Made by a program: the position numbers and the translations under genes. The notes under the pieces were generated by a model. That model was not told where the DNA came from. It was given only the letters and a program-made list of their open reading frames with translations, and did no database searches. Below are positions 18,794-28,660 of a DNA stretch of 64,000 nt, piece after piece. Each line of letters begins with the position of its first letter. Within the stretch, counting starts at the first letter, position 1. This DNA is from Clostridioides sp. (lineage in GTDB: Bacteria > Bacillota > Clostridia > Peptostreptococcales > Peptostreptococcaceae), in NCBI GenBank assembly GCA_031261505.1, contig JAISJN010000008.1:372001-436000 (forward strand). Reading direction: 5' to 3'.

Positions 18794-18888
18794 CATCAAT
18801 TTATGCACGCCGCCTATAAGAAGTAGGCATTTATCTCAAAATATACGTCCAGTGTTTCAGCTCGCATATTTGTTCGACTATTTCGATT

Positions 18889-18950
18889 AGCTATTTTTGT
18901 TTGACTATTTCGTTTTAGTTATTTCGATTTAGCTATTTCGGTTCGACTAT
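18889..18950. repeat. Degenerate 14-bp tandem repeat over a gene 3' end
   Basis: Five units of the form TATTTCG plus about seven variable bases (period 13-14 bp) run through the end of the M16 peptidase gene, including its stop codon, into the intergenic space. The repeat therefore encodes the last few residues. Similar short tandem repeats occur at other 3' ends in the window. Confidence 0.75.
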
Positions 18951-20219
18951 AGACATTACTGAAAATTCCTCTTTCAAGTGATTCTTAAGTCTGTCTGACA
19001 CATCTTCGAATTTGACTTCTTTGATTACGTCTAGATAATCTAGCATATTTATTCCCTTGAACTTGTTTGAAATAAAGTTGTTTGCTATTGTTATAATAGA
19101 GTCGAAACTCTTTATAACCTGACCTAGTTTTTTCTTCTTTATTCTATTGAAGTCTTCTTCTGAAAGACCCTGCTCTTTAACCTTATCTATATACTCAAAG
19201 ACTGCGTTTTGCACTTTTTTCGGATCATTTGACTCTCCTACTACTATTGTATATCCATAGTCTATCTGCGAAGAGAAGGCTGAACCGAAGCTGTCGTTTA
19301 TATCACCTGAGTTGTATAGTTCCTCGTAGAGTTCGCTGCCCTTGTTGAATATCTGGTCTAAAAGTATATCTGTAACCACTTCTTTTTTTAGGAGCTCTCT
19401 TCCTTCTATCCCAACCTTGTCGTCCTTAAATCCCATGCAAAAACTTGGCATTGAGATTGGAAACTTTTCTACTATTTCCTTTTCATTTATATGTGTCGGT
19501 TCTTCTGGGTAGAATCTAACTATTTCCGAGTTTAATTTTTCTACGTCGAAGTTATTCGCATTTTCGACTACTTCCATTATCTTGTCTGGATCCAAGTCTC
19601 CTATTACAAACAGAGCCATATTTCCTGGGTTGTAGAAGGTGTTATAGCATTTATACAGTTCTTCTGAAGTTATCTTGTATATGCTCTCAACCGTTCCAGC
19701 TATATCTATCCTAACTGGATGGTTTACGTACATTCCTTTTAAACAGTTGAAGTACACCTTCCAATTTGGGTCGTCATCGTACATTTTTATTTCCTGAGCT
19801 ATTATTCCCTTTTCTTTTTCTACGTTTTCATCTGTGAAGTACGGAGTTTGAACGTATTTAATAAGATGATCTAAACTCTCGTAGAAATTCTCCGTAGCTG
19901 TAAACAGGTACGAAGTCATTGTGAAGTTCGTAGATGCATTAGCATTCGATCCAAGTTTTGAAAATTTATCGAAGGCATTTCCTCCATCTGGCTGCTCAAA
20001 CATCTTATGCTCTAGAAAATGTGCTATTCCCTCATTCACTCTAAATTTTTTATCTTCGCCTATTGGAATGAACTCTAGTTCATTTGAGCCGTAGTTAGTA
20101 GCAAGCACTGCATATTTCTTTGTAAATCCTTTTTTAGGCATATAATAAACATCTAAGCCATTTTCCAGTTTTTCATAGTAAAGTTCTTCTCTTATTATAT
20201 CGTTGACTATTTTTTTCAT
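18933..20219 (-). CDS. M16 family zinc metallopeptidase (YmfH-like)
   Basis: Insulinase/processing-peptidase-type protein of 428 residues with the inverted zinc motif HFLEH (His67, Glu70, His71), indicating an active peptidase. It forms a pair with the upstream gene, which lacks this motif, the usual active/inactive arrangement of bacterial M16B heterodimers such as YmfF/YmfH. Substrate unknown. The genes are 12 bp apart. Two unit repeats reach into its stop codon. Confidence 0.88.
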   Translation of the reverse strand: MKKIVNDIIREELYYEKLENGLDVYYMPKKGFTKKYAVLATNYGSNELEFIPIGEDKKFRVNEGIAHFLEHKMFEQPDGGNAFDKFSKLGSNANASTNFTMTSYLFTATENFYESLDHLIKYVQTPYFTDENVEKEKGIIAQEIKMYDDDPNWKVYFNCLKGMYVNHPVRIDIAGTVESIYKITSEELYKCYNTFYNPGNMALFVIGDLDPDKIMEVVENANNFDVEKLNSEIVRFYPEEPTHINEKEIVEKFPISMPSFCMGFKDDKVGIEGRELLKKEVVTDILLDQIFNKGSELYEELYNSGDINDSFGSAFSSQIDYGYTIVVGESNDPKKVQNAVFEYIDKVKEQGLSEEDFNRIKKKKLGQVIKSFDSIITIANNFISNKFKGINMLDYLDVIKEVKFEDVSDRLKNHLKEEFSVMSIVEPK

Positions 20220-20231
20220 CTCATCACCTCA

Positions 20232-21494
20232 TTAATTTCTCAAGAAATACACTGTATCTAATTCTATATTTTTCATCGTATCTACGATCTCATCTACAGT
20301 GACTTTTTCTACCGCTTCTATCAATTCGTCGAGCGTCTGGTTGGATTTTGAGGCAAACTGACTAAATGTAAACTCTGACATCCCTCCTATATTGTCGGCA
20401 ACGCTCCTAGTTCCACTTATGAGTGCTTTTTTGCTGTTTGTCAGTTCATCTTCTGTTATATTTCCATTTTGTACTTCTTTTAGTTGCTCATCTATTATCT
20501 TCCTTGCCTTGTCGTAGTTTTCTACCTCTATACCAGATGATATGAACATCAAACTCTTAGATTTTTCAACCGACGAGTATATGTAATAACATAGACTCTC
20601 CTTTTCTCTTACGTTGTTGAATAGTTTTGAGTGAGCTCCACCACCTAGTACGCTGTTTCCTACCATCAATGCACAGTACTTTCCTATGTCCATGTAGTCT
20701 ACATTAGCCCTAAATCCCATTATCAACTTTCCTTGGGCAATTTCCATCTTTTCTTCTATATTTTTGACTTGTGTAACTTCCTTTTTGAAATCCTCTTTTG
20801 GAATTTCGATTATGTCACCCCTGTCGAAATTGAATTTATCCTTCATTATCGAAACTACCTCGTCCTCGTCAAAATCACCTTCGACTATAATGTCTATTGG
20901 AGATGTTTTTAGGACATTTCTATAATGTTCATACAGGTCTCTTGCACTTATTCCATCTATATCTTCTTCGTATCCACATTCGTCTATACTGTACTTCTCG
21001 CCTTCACACATAGCTTCTATACATTTTTTCTGTGAATAGTACATCTTATCGTTGATTGACGCTCTTATACGGTCTTTTAAGTTCGTTTTCTCTATAGCTA
21101 GATATCTCTCGTCAAATCCAGCGTCGACTACTAGTGGATGGTTGATTATCTCATCTAGAAACACAACCATATCCTTGAATACTTTTTCATCGAGGAACTT
21201 ATCGTTTACTCCGAACAACCTAAATTGTATGATTTGTTTCTCTGATTTCTTTATTGCATTTGAAGCTAATGATGCACCGTAGAAGTTTTCTAGCTCAGAA
21301 GTTATTTCTCTTAAGCTCGGATACTTTTCACTTCCGCTTATTATCACCTCTGCCAGTAGCGAGTTCTTTGTAACCTCGTCTCTATCTAGGTTTCTCTGAA
21401 TGTACACACTTATGAGATTTGTTTTGAATTTTGAACTCTTTATCAGTGTGAGATTTATATTATCGCCTAAGTTCATTGTTTTTAAGTCCGCCAT
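20232..21494 (-). CDS. M16 family peptidase-like protein lacking the zinc motif (YmfF-like)
   Basis: A 420-residue M16 homologue. At the place of HxxEH the sequence reads LLAEVIISGSEKYPS, so it lacks the catalytic residues; the C-terminal domain (GGGAHSKLFNNVREKESLCY) contains the R/Y residues that complete the partner's active site in M16B enzymes. It probably forms a heterodimer with the next gene. AGGAGG precedes the ATG. Confidence 0.87.
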   Translation of the reverse strand: MADLKTMNLGDNINLTLIKSSKFKTNLISVYIQRNLDRDEVTKNSLLAEVIISGSEKYPSLREITSELENFYGASLASNAIKKSEKQIIQFRLFGVNDKFLDEKVFKDMVVFLDEIINHPLVVDAGFDERYLAIEKTNLKDRIRASINDKMYYSQKKCIEAMCEGEKYSIDECGYEEDIDGISARDLYEHYRNVLKTSPIDIIVEGDFDEDEVVSIMKDKFNFDRGDIIEIPKEDFKKEVTQVKNIEEKMEIAQGKLIMGFRANVDYMDIGKYCALMVGNSVLGGGAHSKLFNNVREKESLCYYIYSSVEKSKSLMFISSGIEVENYDKARKIIDEQLKEVQNGNITEDELTNSKKALISGTRSVADNIGGMSEFTFSQFASKSNQTLDELIEAVEKVTVDEIVDTMKNIELDTVYFLRN

Positions 21495-21957
21495 ATTTTC
21501 CTCCTAATTGATATTGTGTTCTCTATTTTGCCCATTAATTCCGCGATGATTCAATACTTTTAACTTATGCCTACTCTTATTCAAGATAGATTTGTAAACA
21601 TATTTTAGTAGTTCCATTGTAACATATATACCATTTTTTTGTACTCTTTAATCATTTATGACATAAGTGTCCAAGTATTTCTATTTAATTTAAATGTAGA
21701 TTGCTTGCAATGCTGATTTCTTGTAATTCTGATTTCGCGGTGTGTACATTATCTCGATCAAACGCGATCTGCAAAACACCCATTATTTATACGCTTAAAA
21801 TCAAACATATGAATTTAATATAAAATCGCCTTGCAGGCATTGAGCAGATAGGGTAAAATTATATTGTATGTCTATTTGATAATTTCTGACGGTGATTTCC
21901 CACCTTAGATTGTCAATTTAGATTCGACTTAAATCAAGATATGAAGGGAAGATTTTT
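21495..21957. other. Divergent intergenic region between the M16 pair and ychF
   Basis: 463 bp without a credible coding frame. It contains a plausible ychF promoter (separate entry) and must hold the promoter for the M16 pair; a TACAAT element near 21625 on the minus strand has no convincing -35. AT-rich and otherwise featureless by eye. Confidence 0.6.
21831..21859 (+). promoter_or_regulatory. Candidate ychF promoter
   Basis: TTGCAG and TAAAAT are separated by exactly 17 bp, about 100 bp before the ychF start. Both hexamers are one or two bases from sigma-A consensus. Confidence 0.55.
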
Positions 21958-23055
21958 ATGAAATTAGGTATAGTTGGTTTGCCAAACGTCGGCAAAAGTA
22001 CGTTATTCAACGCAATAACACAGGCAGGTGCTGAATCTGCAAACTATCCTTTCTGTACAATAGATCCAAACATTGGTGTTGTGTCTGTTCCAGACGAGAG
22101 ACTAGATAAATTGCAAGAATTATACGATTCAAAAAAAGTTGTAAACACTGCTATAGAGTTCTGTGACATAGCTGGACTTGTAAAAGGTGCTTCAAAAGGC
22201 GAAGGTCTTGGAAATAAATTTTTATCCAATATAAGAGAGGTAGACGCTATCGTACACGTCGTGAGATGCTTTGACGATGAAAATGTAGTACACGTAGACG
22301 GTTCTGTCGACCCACTTAGAGATATCGAGACTATAAATTTAGAACTTATCTTCTCAGATATCGAAATACTAGAAAGAAGAGTAAACAAGACTACTAAGGC
22401 ACTTAAATCGGACAAGTCTTTATCTTCTGAACTAGAACTTTTAAAAGAAATTATGGCTACACTCGAGGATAATAAATCTGTTAGAACTATGAGCTTTTCA
22501 GAAGATCAACAGAACTTCGTAAACTCACTAGATCTATTGACTTCTAAACCTGTAATCTACGCTGCAAATGTAAGCGATGAAGATTTAGCTGACGATGGAG
22601 AAGGGAATAATTACGTAGCCCAAGTTAGAGAATACGCTTCTTCTGAAGGTGCTGATGCCGTTGTCGTATGTGCTCAAATCGAGGCCGAGATATCAGAACT
22701 TGATTCTGATGAGGAAAAGAAGGAATTTTTACAATCTCTAGGACTTGAGCAATCTGGACTTGATAAACTTATCAAATCTTCATACGCTCTACTTGGACTT
22801 ATATCTTACCTCACAGCTGGACCTCAGGAAGTTAGAGCTTGGACTGTCAAACTAGGAACTAAGGCTCCTCAAGCTGGCGGTAAAATCCACTCTGACATAG
22901 AGAGAGGTTTTATAAGAGCTGAAACTATAGCTTACAACGACCTTATCGAACACGGTACAATGCAGGCAGCTAAAGAAAAGGGACTCGTTAGGCTAGAAGG
23001 AAAAGACTACGTTGTAAAAGATGGAGATGTAATACTATTCAGATTTAACGTATAA
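21958..23055 (+). CDS. ychF: Redox-regulated ATPase YchF (Obg-family)
   Basis: P-loop NTPase of the OBG family that prefers ATP and associates with ribosomes. The 365-residue protein has G1 GLPNVGKST at 7-15, G3 DIAGLVKGA, a helical insertion, and the C-terminal TGS-like domain (RAWTVKLGTKAPQAGGKIHS). GAAGGGAAG precedes the ATG. One of the few plus-strand housekeeping genes here. Confidence 0.97.
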   Translation: MKLGIVGLPNVGKSTLFNAITQAGAESANYPFCTIDPNIGVVSVPDERLDKLQELYDSKKVVNTAIEFCDIAGLVKGASKGEGLGNKFLSNIREVDAIVHVVRCFDDENVVHVDGSVDPLRDIETINLELIFSDIEILERRVNKTTKALKSDKSLSSELELLKEIMATLEDNKSVRTMSFSEDQQNFVNSLDLLTSKPVIYAANVSDEDLADDGEGNNYVAQVREYASSEGADAVVVCAQIEAEISELDSDEEKKEFLQSLGLEQSGLDKLIKSSYALLGLISYLTAGPQEVRAWTVKLGTKAPQAGGKIHSDIERGFIRAETIAYNDLIEHGTMQAAKEKGLVRLEGKDYVVKDGDVILFRFNV

Positions 23056-23096
23056 AAATTTCATTGACCTATGGAATTTTTGGTGATCTACTTTTG

Positions 23097-23205
23097 CAAT
23101 AGCTGGAAATATACCTCATTTCAGTGTTGGTTGAAAAACCACACTGAAATCGTTGAATCTACATTTAAAGACTTACAGACTAAGCGTATATTTCTAGCTA
23201 TTACT
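23097..23205 (+). repeat. Large nested hairpin; copy A of a dispersed palindromic repeat
   Basis: An outer 17-bp stem (AATAGCTGGAAATATAC with GTATATTTCTAGCTATT, one G-U) encloses an inner hairpin at 23118-23150 (ATTTCAGTGTTGGTT, GAAA loop, AACCACACTGAAAT). The segment from CTCATTTCAGTG through ACATTTAA closely matches the minus-strand sequence near 46685-46740, and part of it matches 60255-60290. It lies between ychF and the tRNA gene; no coding frame spans it. Confidence 0.65.
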
Positions 23206-23306
23206 GATTTTTGATACCTTGTAAAATAAATTTTCAGATTCGTGTCCAAAATTACGTTAATTTATGCTATAATATTATGGGTGGATAGGTAGTTACCCAT
23301 ACATAT

Positions 23307-23395
23307 GGAAGCGTATCGAAGTGGTTATAACGAGCCGCACTCGAAATGCGGTTGCCTTCACGGGCACGTGGGTTCGAATCCCACCGCTTCCGCCA
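23307..23395 (+). tRNA. tRNA-Ser (anticodon CGA)
   Basis: Full cloverleaf: acceptor GGAAGCG/CGCTTCC, D arm, anticodon stem CCGCA/TGCGG with loop CTCGAAA giving anticodon CGA (reads UCG), a long class II variable arm (TGCC...GGCA) and T arm GTGGG TTCGAAT CCCAC. The discriminator is G and the CCA end is encoded. Confidence 0.97.
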
Positions 23396-23423
23396 ATTAG
23401 ATATAACTTGATTTAAACGTATT

Positions 23424-23468
23424 GGAATTACTAAGGTTTATCCCTGGTAGTTCCTTTTTTATTTTTTA
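23424..23468 (+). terminator. Terminator of tRNA-Ser
   Basis: GGAATTACTAAGG pairs with CCCTGGTAGTTCC (12 of 13 pairs, including G-U) and is followed by TTTTTTATTTTTT. Confidence 0.85.
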
Positions 23469-23571
23469 CTCTCCCCTTTTGCCCTATAATATCAATTTTT
23501 TATACCCAAAATTAACTAAATATAACTTTAGTCCACTACTATGACATACTATTGACTTTAACCCTTTAGAT

Positions 23572-23622
23572 TGCGCCCATGCTGGGCGCATTAAAAAAAG
23601 CCGCCAGCGATTTCTGGCGGCT
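23572..23622 (-). terminator. Two GC-rich hairpins after the collagen-like gene
   Basis: Read on the minus strand, AGCCGCCAG...CTGGCGGCT is followed by TTTTTTT, a strong terminator for the collagen-like gene. A second stem, TGCGCCCA...TGGGCGCA, follows directly. Their GC content is much higher than that of other terminators in the window, which fits an imported segment. Confidence 0.85.
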
Positions 23623-23698
23623 CACCTCTTGAACTGTCAATGCGTTTGTTGATATACTTTTCTCTTGGTTAATACACTATTTGATGAATCTCATTATC

Positions 23699-24682
<984 letters not shown>

Positions 24683-24720
24683 CTACTCAATCTACTAATA
24701 AAGAATATTAAAAAGAAGAA

Positions 24721-24754
24721 ATATGCCCACCACCTATACAGGTGACGGGCATAT
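24721..24754 (-). terminator. Terminator of the threonine operon
   Basis: ATATGCCC pairs with GGGCATAT and, inside it, CACCT with AGGTG around ATAC. It begins only 4 bp after the thrB stop and is followed on the minus strand by TTCTTCTTTTT. Confidence 0.85.
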
Positions 24755-24757
24755 TTC

Positions 24758-25618
24758 TCAAGTTATAACTCCATCTCTATCTATTTCAAGCTCAAGCACC
24801 TTAGCCTTATATGGAAGATCCTTTAACTCTATTACTACATCATCTACTGACTCTTCATCCAACAGCATTATTATAGTAGAGCCTGCACCACTTAGATAAG
24901 TTGCATATGCTCCGTACCTATGTCCTATATCCCTTACATCGCTCAGATGTGGAACTAGACTAGCTCTGTACGGCTCGTGTAAGCAATCCTTCTCCATCAT
25001 CCTGCCTGCAAGCCTAAGATCTCCACTTATCACTCCAGCTACCATTACATTAGATATGGCACTCGACTTTACTGCGTCCTTGTACGCAAGTTCCTTTGGT
25101 AAAACCGACCTAGCTCTCTCTGTGGACAGCGGTTCCTCTGGTATATAAGCTATAATTGCAGTATCTGGGAAATTTACCTTTTTGTAATTAAACTCACCGT
25201 CAAAGTACGCCCCCGTTATGAAATCTCCGAGTATCGCTGGTGCTACATTATCTGGATGCCCCTCTATCTCTGTGGCTATACCTACCTTTTCTTCCTTAGA
25301 TAAGTTCAAACCAGCCAAAATATCAGCCATCTCTATCCCAGCTACAATAGCTGTCGAACTGCTTCCTAGACCTCTGATAATCGGAATTTCCGATATCATA
25401 TGCACCTTATGCGGTTTGATGTCTGGAGCTATTTTCAATGCTGTCGATATCATCAAGTTTTCTTCGTCCCTTGCTACATTATCGCCGAGCTCGTGTTCTA
25501 CTATCCAAATATCGGTCTCTTCTTTTATTTCGACATACATATATAGGTTTAGGGCTATACCACATGAATCAAAGCCTGGGCCTAGATTCGCACTTGTCGC
25601 TGGGACTCGTATCTTCAT
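24758..25618 (-). CDS. thrB: Homoserine kinase ThrB
   Basis: GHMP-family kinase that phosphorylates L-homoserine, the step before threonine synthase. The 286-residue protein has the N-terminal motif [16 protein letters not shown] and the ATP-binding GHMP loop [13 protein letters not shown] (about 84-96). Its ATG overlaps the thrC stop by 4 bp, indicating translational coupling. Confidence 0.97.
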   Translation of the reverse strand: MKIRVPATSANLGPGFDSCGIALNLYMYVEIKEETDIWIVEHELGDNVARDEENLMISTALKIAPDIKPHKVHMISEIPIIRGLGSSSTAIVAGIEMADILAGLNLSKEEKVGIATEIEGHPDNVAPAILGDFITGAYFDGEFNYKKVNFPDTAIIAYIPEEPLSTERARSVLPKELAYKDAVKSSAISNVMVAGVISGDLRLAGRMMEKDCLHEPYRASLVPHLSDVRDIGHRYGAYATYLSGAGSTIIMLLDEESVDDVVIELKDLPYKAKVLELEIDRDGVIT

Positions 25619-26667
25619 TTTAAGACACTTCCTCTCAAATGCTCCTTGATTTCTTCTATATTATCCATTTTATTGATCTTCATATCGGTATTCATAGCTG
25701 TATCTGGGTCCTTTAGACCGTTTCCAGTAAATACGCAGACAACAGTTTCACCCTTTTTGATCTTTCCACATTCTAGATGTTTGTAAACTCCTGCGAGTGA
25801 AGCTGCTGAACCCGGCTCCACAAATATTCCCTCTTTTAAAGCTATCTTTTTATACGCCTCTAGTATTTCTTCATCTTTAACAAAATCTATTTCTCCACCA
25901 GACTCATCTCTAGCTGCCTCTGCTAGTTTCCAACTTGCTGGGTTTCCTATCCTAATAGCAGTTGCAACAGTTTCTGGATGTTCTATCACCGCTCCCTTAG
26001 CAATTGCCGCAGCACCTTCTGCCTCAAACCCGTGCATCCTAGGAAGTTTCGTTCCATTAATTTCTCTGTATTCCTTAAATCCCTTCCAGTAAGCAGATAT
26101 ATTTCCAGCATTCCCCACCGGTATAGCTAGGACGTCTGGTGCTTTTTCCAATTGCTCACATATTTCAAACGACGCTGTCTTCTGCCCCTCTAATCTATAC
26201 GGATTTACTGAATTCACAAGCGCTACTGCCTCTGTTTCAGCTATCTCCCTGACAATGCAGAGCGCCTCGTCGAAGTTTCCAGATATCTCTACTATATCTG
26301 CTCCGTACATCACTGCCTGAGCTAATTTTCCAAGTGCTATCTTGCCACCCGGTATGACTACCAAAGCCTTTATACCAGCTCGTGCCGCGTATGCTGCTGC
26401 AGATGCGCTAGTATTTCCAGTAGATGCACATATTACTGCCTTTGCACCCTCCTCTACTGCCTTTGCGACTGTCATCACCATACCTCTATCCTTAAAAGAG
26501 CCTGTAGGATTTAAGCCCTCGTATTTACCGTACAAATCAATACCTAGTTCCTTTGATATATTTTTAAGGTAAATTAAGGGAGTATTTCCTTCGTGAAGCG
26601 ATAATTCTGGAGTTTTATCCGTTATAGGCAGATAATCCTTGTATTTTTTTATTAATCCCTCGTACAT
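25615..26667 (-). CDS. thrC: Threonine synthase ThrC
   Basis: PLP enzyme that converts O-phosphohomoserine to threonine. The 350-residue short form has the PLP lysine in GSFKDRGM (Lys59) and the phosphate-binding loop SVGNAGN-like sequence ([15 protein letters not shown]). It lies 9 bp after hom and overlaps thrB. Confidence 0.96.
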   Translation of the reverse strand: MYEGLIKKYKDYLPITDKTPELSLHEGNTPLIYLKNISKELGIDLYGKYEGLNPTGSFKDRGMVMTVAKAVEEGAKAVICASTGNTSASAAAYAARAGIKALVVIPGGKIALGKLAQAVMYGADIVEISGNFDEALCIVREIAETEAVALVNSVNPYRLEGQKTASFEICEQLEKAPDVLAIPVGNAGNISAYWKGFKEYREINGTKLPRMHGFEAEGAAAIAKGAVIEHPETVATAIRIGNPASWKLAEAARDESGGEIDFVKDEEILEAYKKIALKEGIFVEPGSAASLAGVYKHLECGKIKKGETVVCVFTGNGLKDPDTAMNTDMKINKMDNIEEIKEHLRGSVLK

Positions 26668-26676
26668 ATTCTCCCC

Positions 26677-27966
26677 CTATTCTCCAAATACCTTGTATTG
26701 GCTAAGTACCTTGAAACCATCTGTATTGGATAGTTCATAGACTACCCTCTTTATCTGGCATTTACTGGCTGAGTGGGTGATGATTATAATCCTCGCGTTT
26801 TCCTTTTCAGACTTATGTTGAACTATCTGCTCGAAACTAACCCCAGACTCAGTGAAAATTTTTGCAAGCTGTAACATCTGACCGTACACATCTGGAAGTT
26901 CAACCGAGAAATAATATTTACTGAAAACCGAATTATCCTTAGTTATTTTAGTCTGGAACTTAAAAGCATTGAAACGATGCCCAACTGTTCCCATTTTTAT
27001 GTTTTTTGCAATTGTGATTATATCGCTTACAACGCTTGTAGCAGTAGGTTTAGCTCCAGCCCCAGGGCCGTAGTACATAGAGTTTCCAACACCCTGACTG
27101 TTTATATACACCGCATTTGACTCGTTTCTAACAGTAGCTAGCGGATGAGTCTTAGGTATGAACATCGGTGATACCTCTACACTTATGCTGTCGTCGCACA
27201 ACTCCGACGATCCTATCAGCTTGATTTCGTATCCTAGATTCTGTGCCATCTTGACATCGTCCACAGATATATCTCTTATTCCTTTTATTTCAACCTGGTC
27301 GACTGTGATGTTCATTCCAAATGCGAACTGGCTGAGTATCACCATCTTATATGCAGCGTCTATTCCGTCGACGTCGTTGGTTGGATCCGATTCTGCAAAT
27401 CCAAGTTCCTGTGCTTCCTTGAGTGCATCGTCATACGATTTCGATTCGGAAATCATCTGTGTAAGCATGTAATTTGTAGTTCCATTTACAATTCCGTATA
27501 CTTTTTGAATACTATCAGCTGCCAAACTATTTGCTATTGTACGCAGAATAGGTATTCCACCCGCTACGCTTCCCTCAAAGTACAGGTCTACGTGATTGCC
27601 CTGCGCTAGTGAAACTAGCTTGCTTCCATATTGTGCGAGTAAGTCCTTATTAGCTGTAACAACGTGTTTTCCATTTTCAAGAGCTTTCGATATATATGAC
27701 TTTGCTGGTTCTATCTTGCCTATGAGTTCAACGACGATCTGTATTTCATCGTCGTTTAGTATTTCATCGAAATCATCTACAAGTTCAAAATTGAATCTCC
27801 CTGCATGGTACGCCATTCTTTCTTCATTTCTGACTAACGCCTTCGATATCTCTATGTCCATGCCCGTAATCTGAGAGATTTTCTCCTTATGCTCTTCTAG
27901 TATGAGCGGAACGCCAGAACCAACAGTCCCGAGTCCCAGCAATCCAATCTTCAATTTTTCCGCCAT
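26677..27966 (-). CDS. hom: Homoserine dehydrogenase Hom (with C-terminal ACT domain)
   Basis: NAD(P)H-dependent reduction of aspartate semialdehyde to homoserine. The 429-residue protein has the Rossmann motif GLLGLGTVGSGV (8-19), the catalytic region VHGIVNGTTNYML-like segment (VYGIVNGTTNYMLTQM), ATANKDLLA-type VVTANKDLLAQYG, and a C-terminal ACT domain (about 350-429) probably giving threonine feedback. It is first in the hom-thrC-thrB operon. Confidence 0.96.
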   Translation of the reverse strand: MAEKLKIGLLGLGTVGSGVPLILEEHKEKISQITGMDIEISKALVRNEERMAYHAGRFNFELVDDFDEILNDDEIQIVVELIGKIEPAKSYISKALENGKHVVTANKDLLAQYGSKLVSLAQGNHVDLYFEGSVAGGIPILRTIANSLAADSIQKVYGIVNGTTNYMLTQMISESKSYDDALKEAQELGFAESDPTNDVDGIDAAYKMVILSQFAFGMNITVDQVEIKGIRDISVDDVKMAQNLGYEIKLIGSSELCDDSISVEVSPMFIPKTHPLATVRNESNAVYINSQGVGNSMYYGPGAGAKPTATSVVSDIITIAKNIKMGTVGHRFNAFKFQTKITKDNSVFSKYYFSVELPDVYGQMLQLAKIFTESGVSFEQIVQHKSEKENARIIIITHSASKCQIKRVVYELSNTDGFKVLSQYKVFGE

Positions 27967-28034
27967 TCGCTACCACCAACTTTCAAAGTATTTTATCTAT
28001 CCTAAAGTCCTGAAAACATATTTTTTATTTAATC

Positions 28035-28070
28035 CACTATCAACTTGATAGTGTTCTGACCATTATATCA
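28035..28070 (-). promoter_or_regulatory. hom-thrC-thrB promoter with palindromic operator at the start site
   Basis: TGATATAAT (extended -10) lies at 28070-28062 on the minus strand; the -35 is weak. About 9 bp downstream is CACTATCAAGTTGATAGTG, a perfect 9+1+9 inverted repeat that would cover the transcription start. This could be a repressor operator or an RNA hairpin at the very 5' end. No T-box sequence is visible in this leader. Confidence 0.55.
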
Positions 28071-28281
28071 AATTTAATGAAAAGTTAAAACAACTTTTTT
28101 GCCATATTTGAATTTATTTTTTATCTTCATTCATTTTTCTTTTTTTTTGTAATTTTGGTTTAATTTTATATGATAGCTTCAGAATCAGACTGCACATTAA
28201 TTGTATCCTGTATTTAAACTACGATATTATTTCTTATGATTTGGCATTTTTATCTAATTTATAGATATATAAATACAGTTA

Positions 28282-28290
28282 TGATATAAT
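28282..28290 (+). promoter_or_regulatory. Extended -10 promoter of the candidate toxin gene
   Basis: TGATATAAT is a full extended -10. The -35 region is AT-rich and poor. Transcription would start near 28297 and give a 5' leader of about 95 nt. Confidence 0.5.
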
Positions 28291-28393
28291 AGTTTGTAGA
28301 AAATGAACGGATATCTATAAGAGTGGTTGTTTTCATATAACTTCTTGTAAACCTCCCTAAAAGCACAAGGCTAATTGGAAGGGAAGAATGCAT

Positions 28394-28513
28394 ATGATGA
28401 CATTTGTCGGTACAGTCGTTGTTACTACTATACTAACTAAGTTAGTGTACTTAGCATTTGACTTAATAATAGACAAAGTAAAAAGTCACTCCTGCAAGAG
28501 TGACTCAAAATAA
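28394..28513 (+). CDS. Small hydrophobic peptide, candidate type I toxin
   Basis: A 39-residue peptide: one hydrophobic helix (MTFVGTVVVTTILTKLVYLA, continuing FDLIID) followed by a charged polar tail (KVKSHSCKSDSK). This matches the architecture of small membrane toxins of type I toxin-antitoxin systems (Fst, TxpA and the Clostridioides difficile toxins), though no sequence homology could be tested. GGAAGGGAAG precedes it; in-frame ATGs occur at 28388, 28394 and 28397, and 28394 has the best spacing. The last codons form a hairpin that terminates on the opposite strand, where an antitoxin RNA could end. It is isolated in a 694-bp gap. Confidence 0.6.
   Translation: MMTFVGTVVVTTILTKLVYLAFDLIIDKVKSHSCKSDSK
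28480..28501 (-). terminator. Hairpin in the toxin 3' end; terminator on the minus strand
   Basis: AGTCACTC...GAGTGACT forms an eight-bp stem. On the minus strand it is followed by TTTTTACTTT; on the plus strand there is no T-run. This suggests that an antisense RNA starting between about 28520 and 28600 ends inside the peptide gene. Confidence 0.5.
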
Positions 28514-28620
28514 CGTATAATTTTTCATATGGAAACGTCACTCTAGTCCAATAGATTGAAGTTCCTTTTCTTTTATTATACACTAGATTTTAAAAAAAAT
28601 ACATAATTATTTATACAAAA

Positions 28621-28650
28621 ATATCCCTCACCTGTAAAGATGGGGGACAT
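28621..28650 (-). terminator. Terminator of the uxaA-type catabolic operon
   Basis: On the minus strand TCCCCCATC pairs imperfectly with CAGGTGAGGGA and is followed by TATTTTTGTA. It lies just after the amidohydrolase stop. Confidence 0.65.
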
Positions 28651-28660
28651 AATTCTCAAT

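Noticed and set aside
23056-23085. Terminator directly after ychF
   Set aside because: AAAATTTCAT...ATGGAATTTTT forms only a weak AT-rich stem; not supported enough to list.
23097-23205. CRISPR repeat
   Set aside because: Single nested palindrome with no regularly spaced repeats or spacers; no cas genes in the window.
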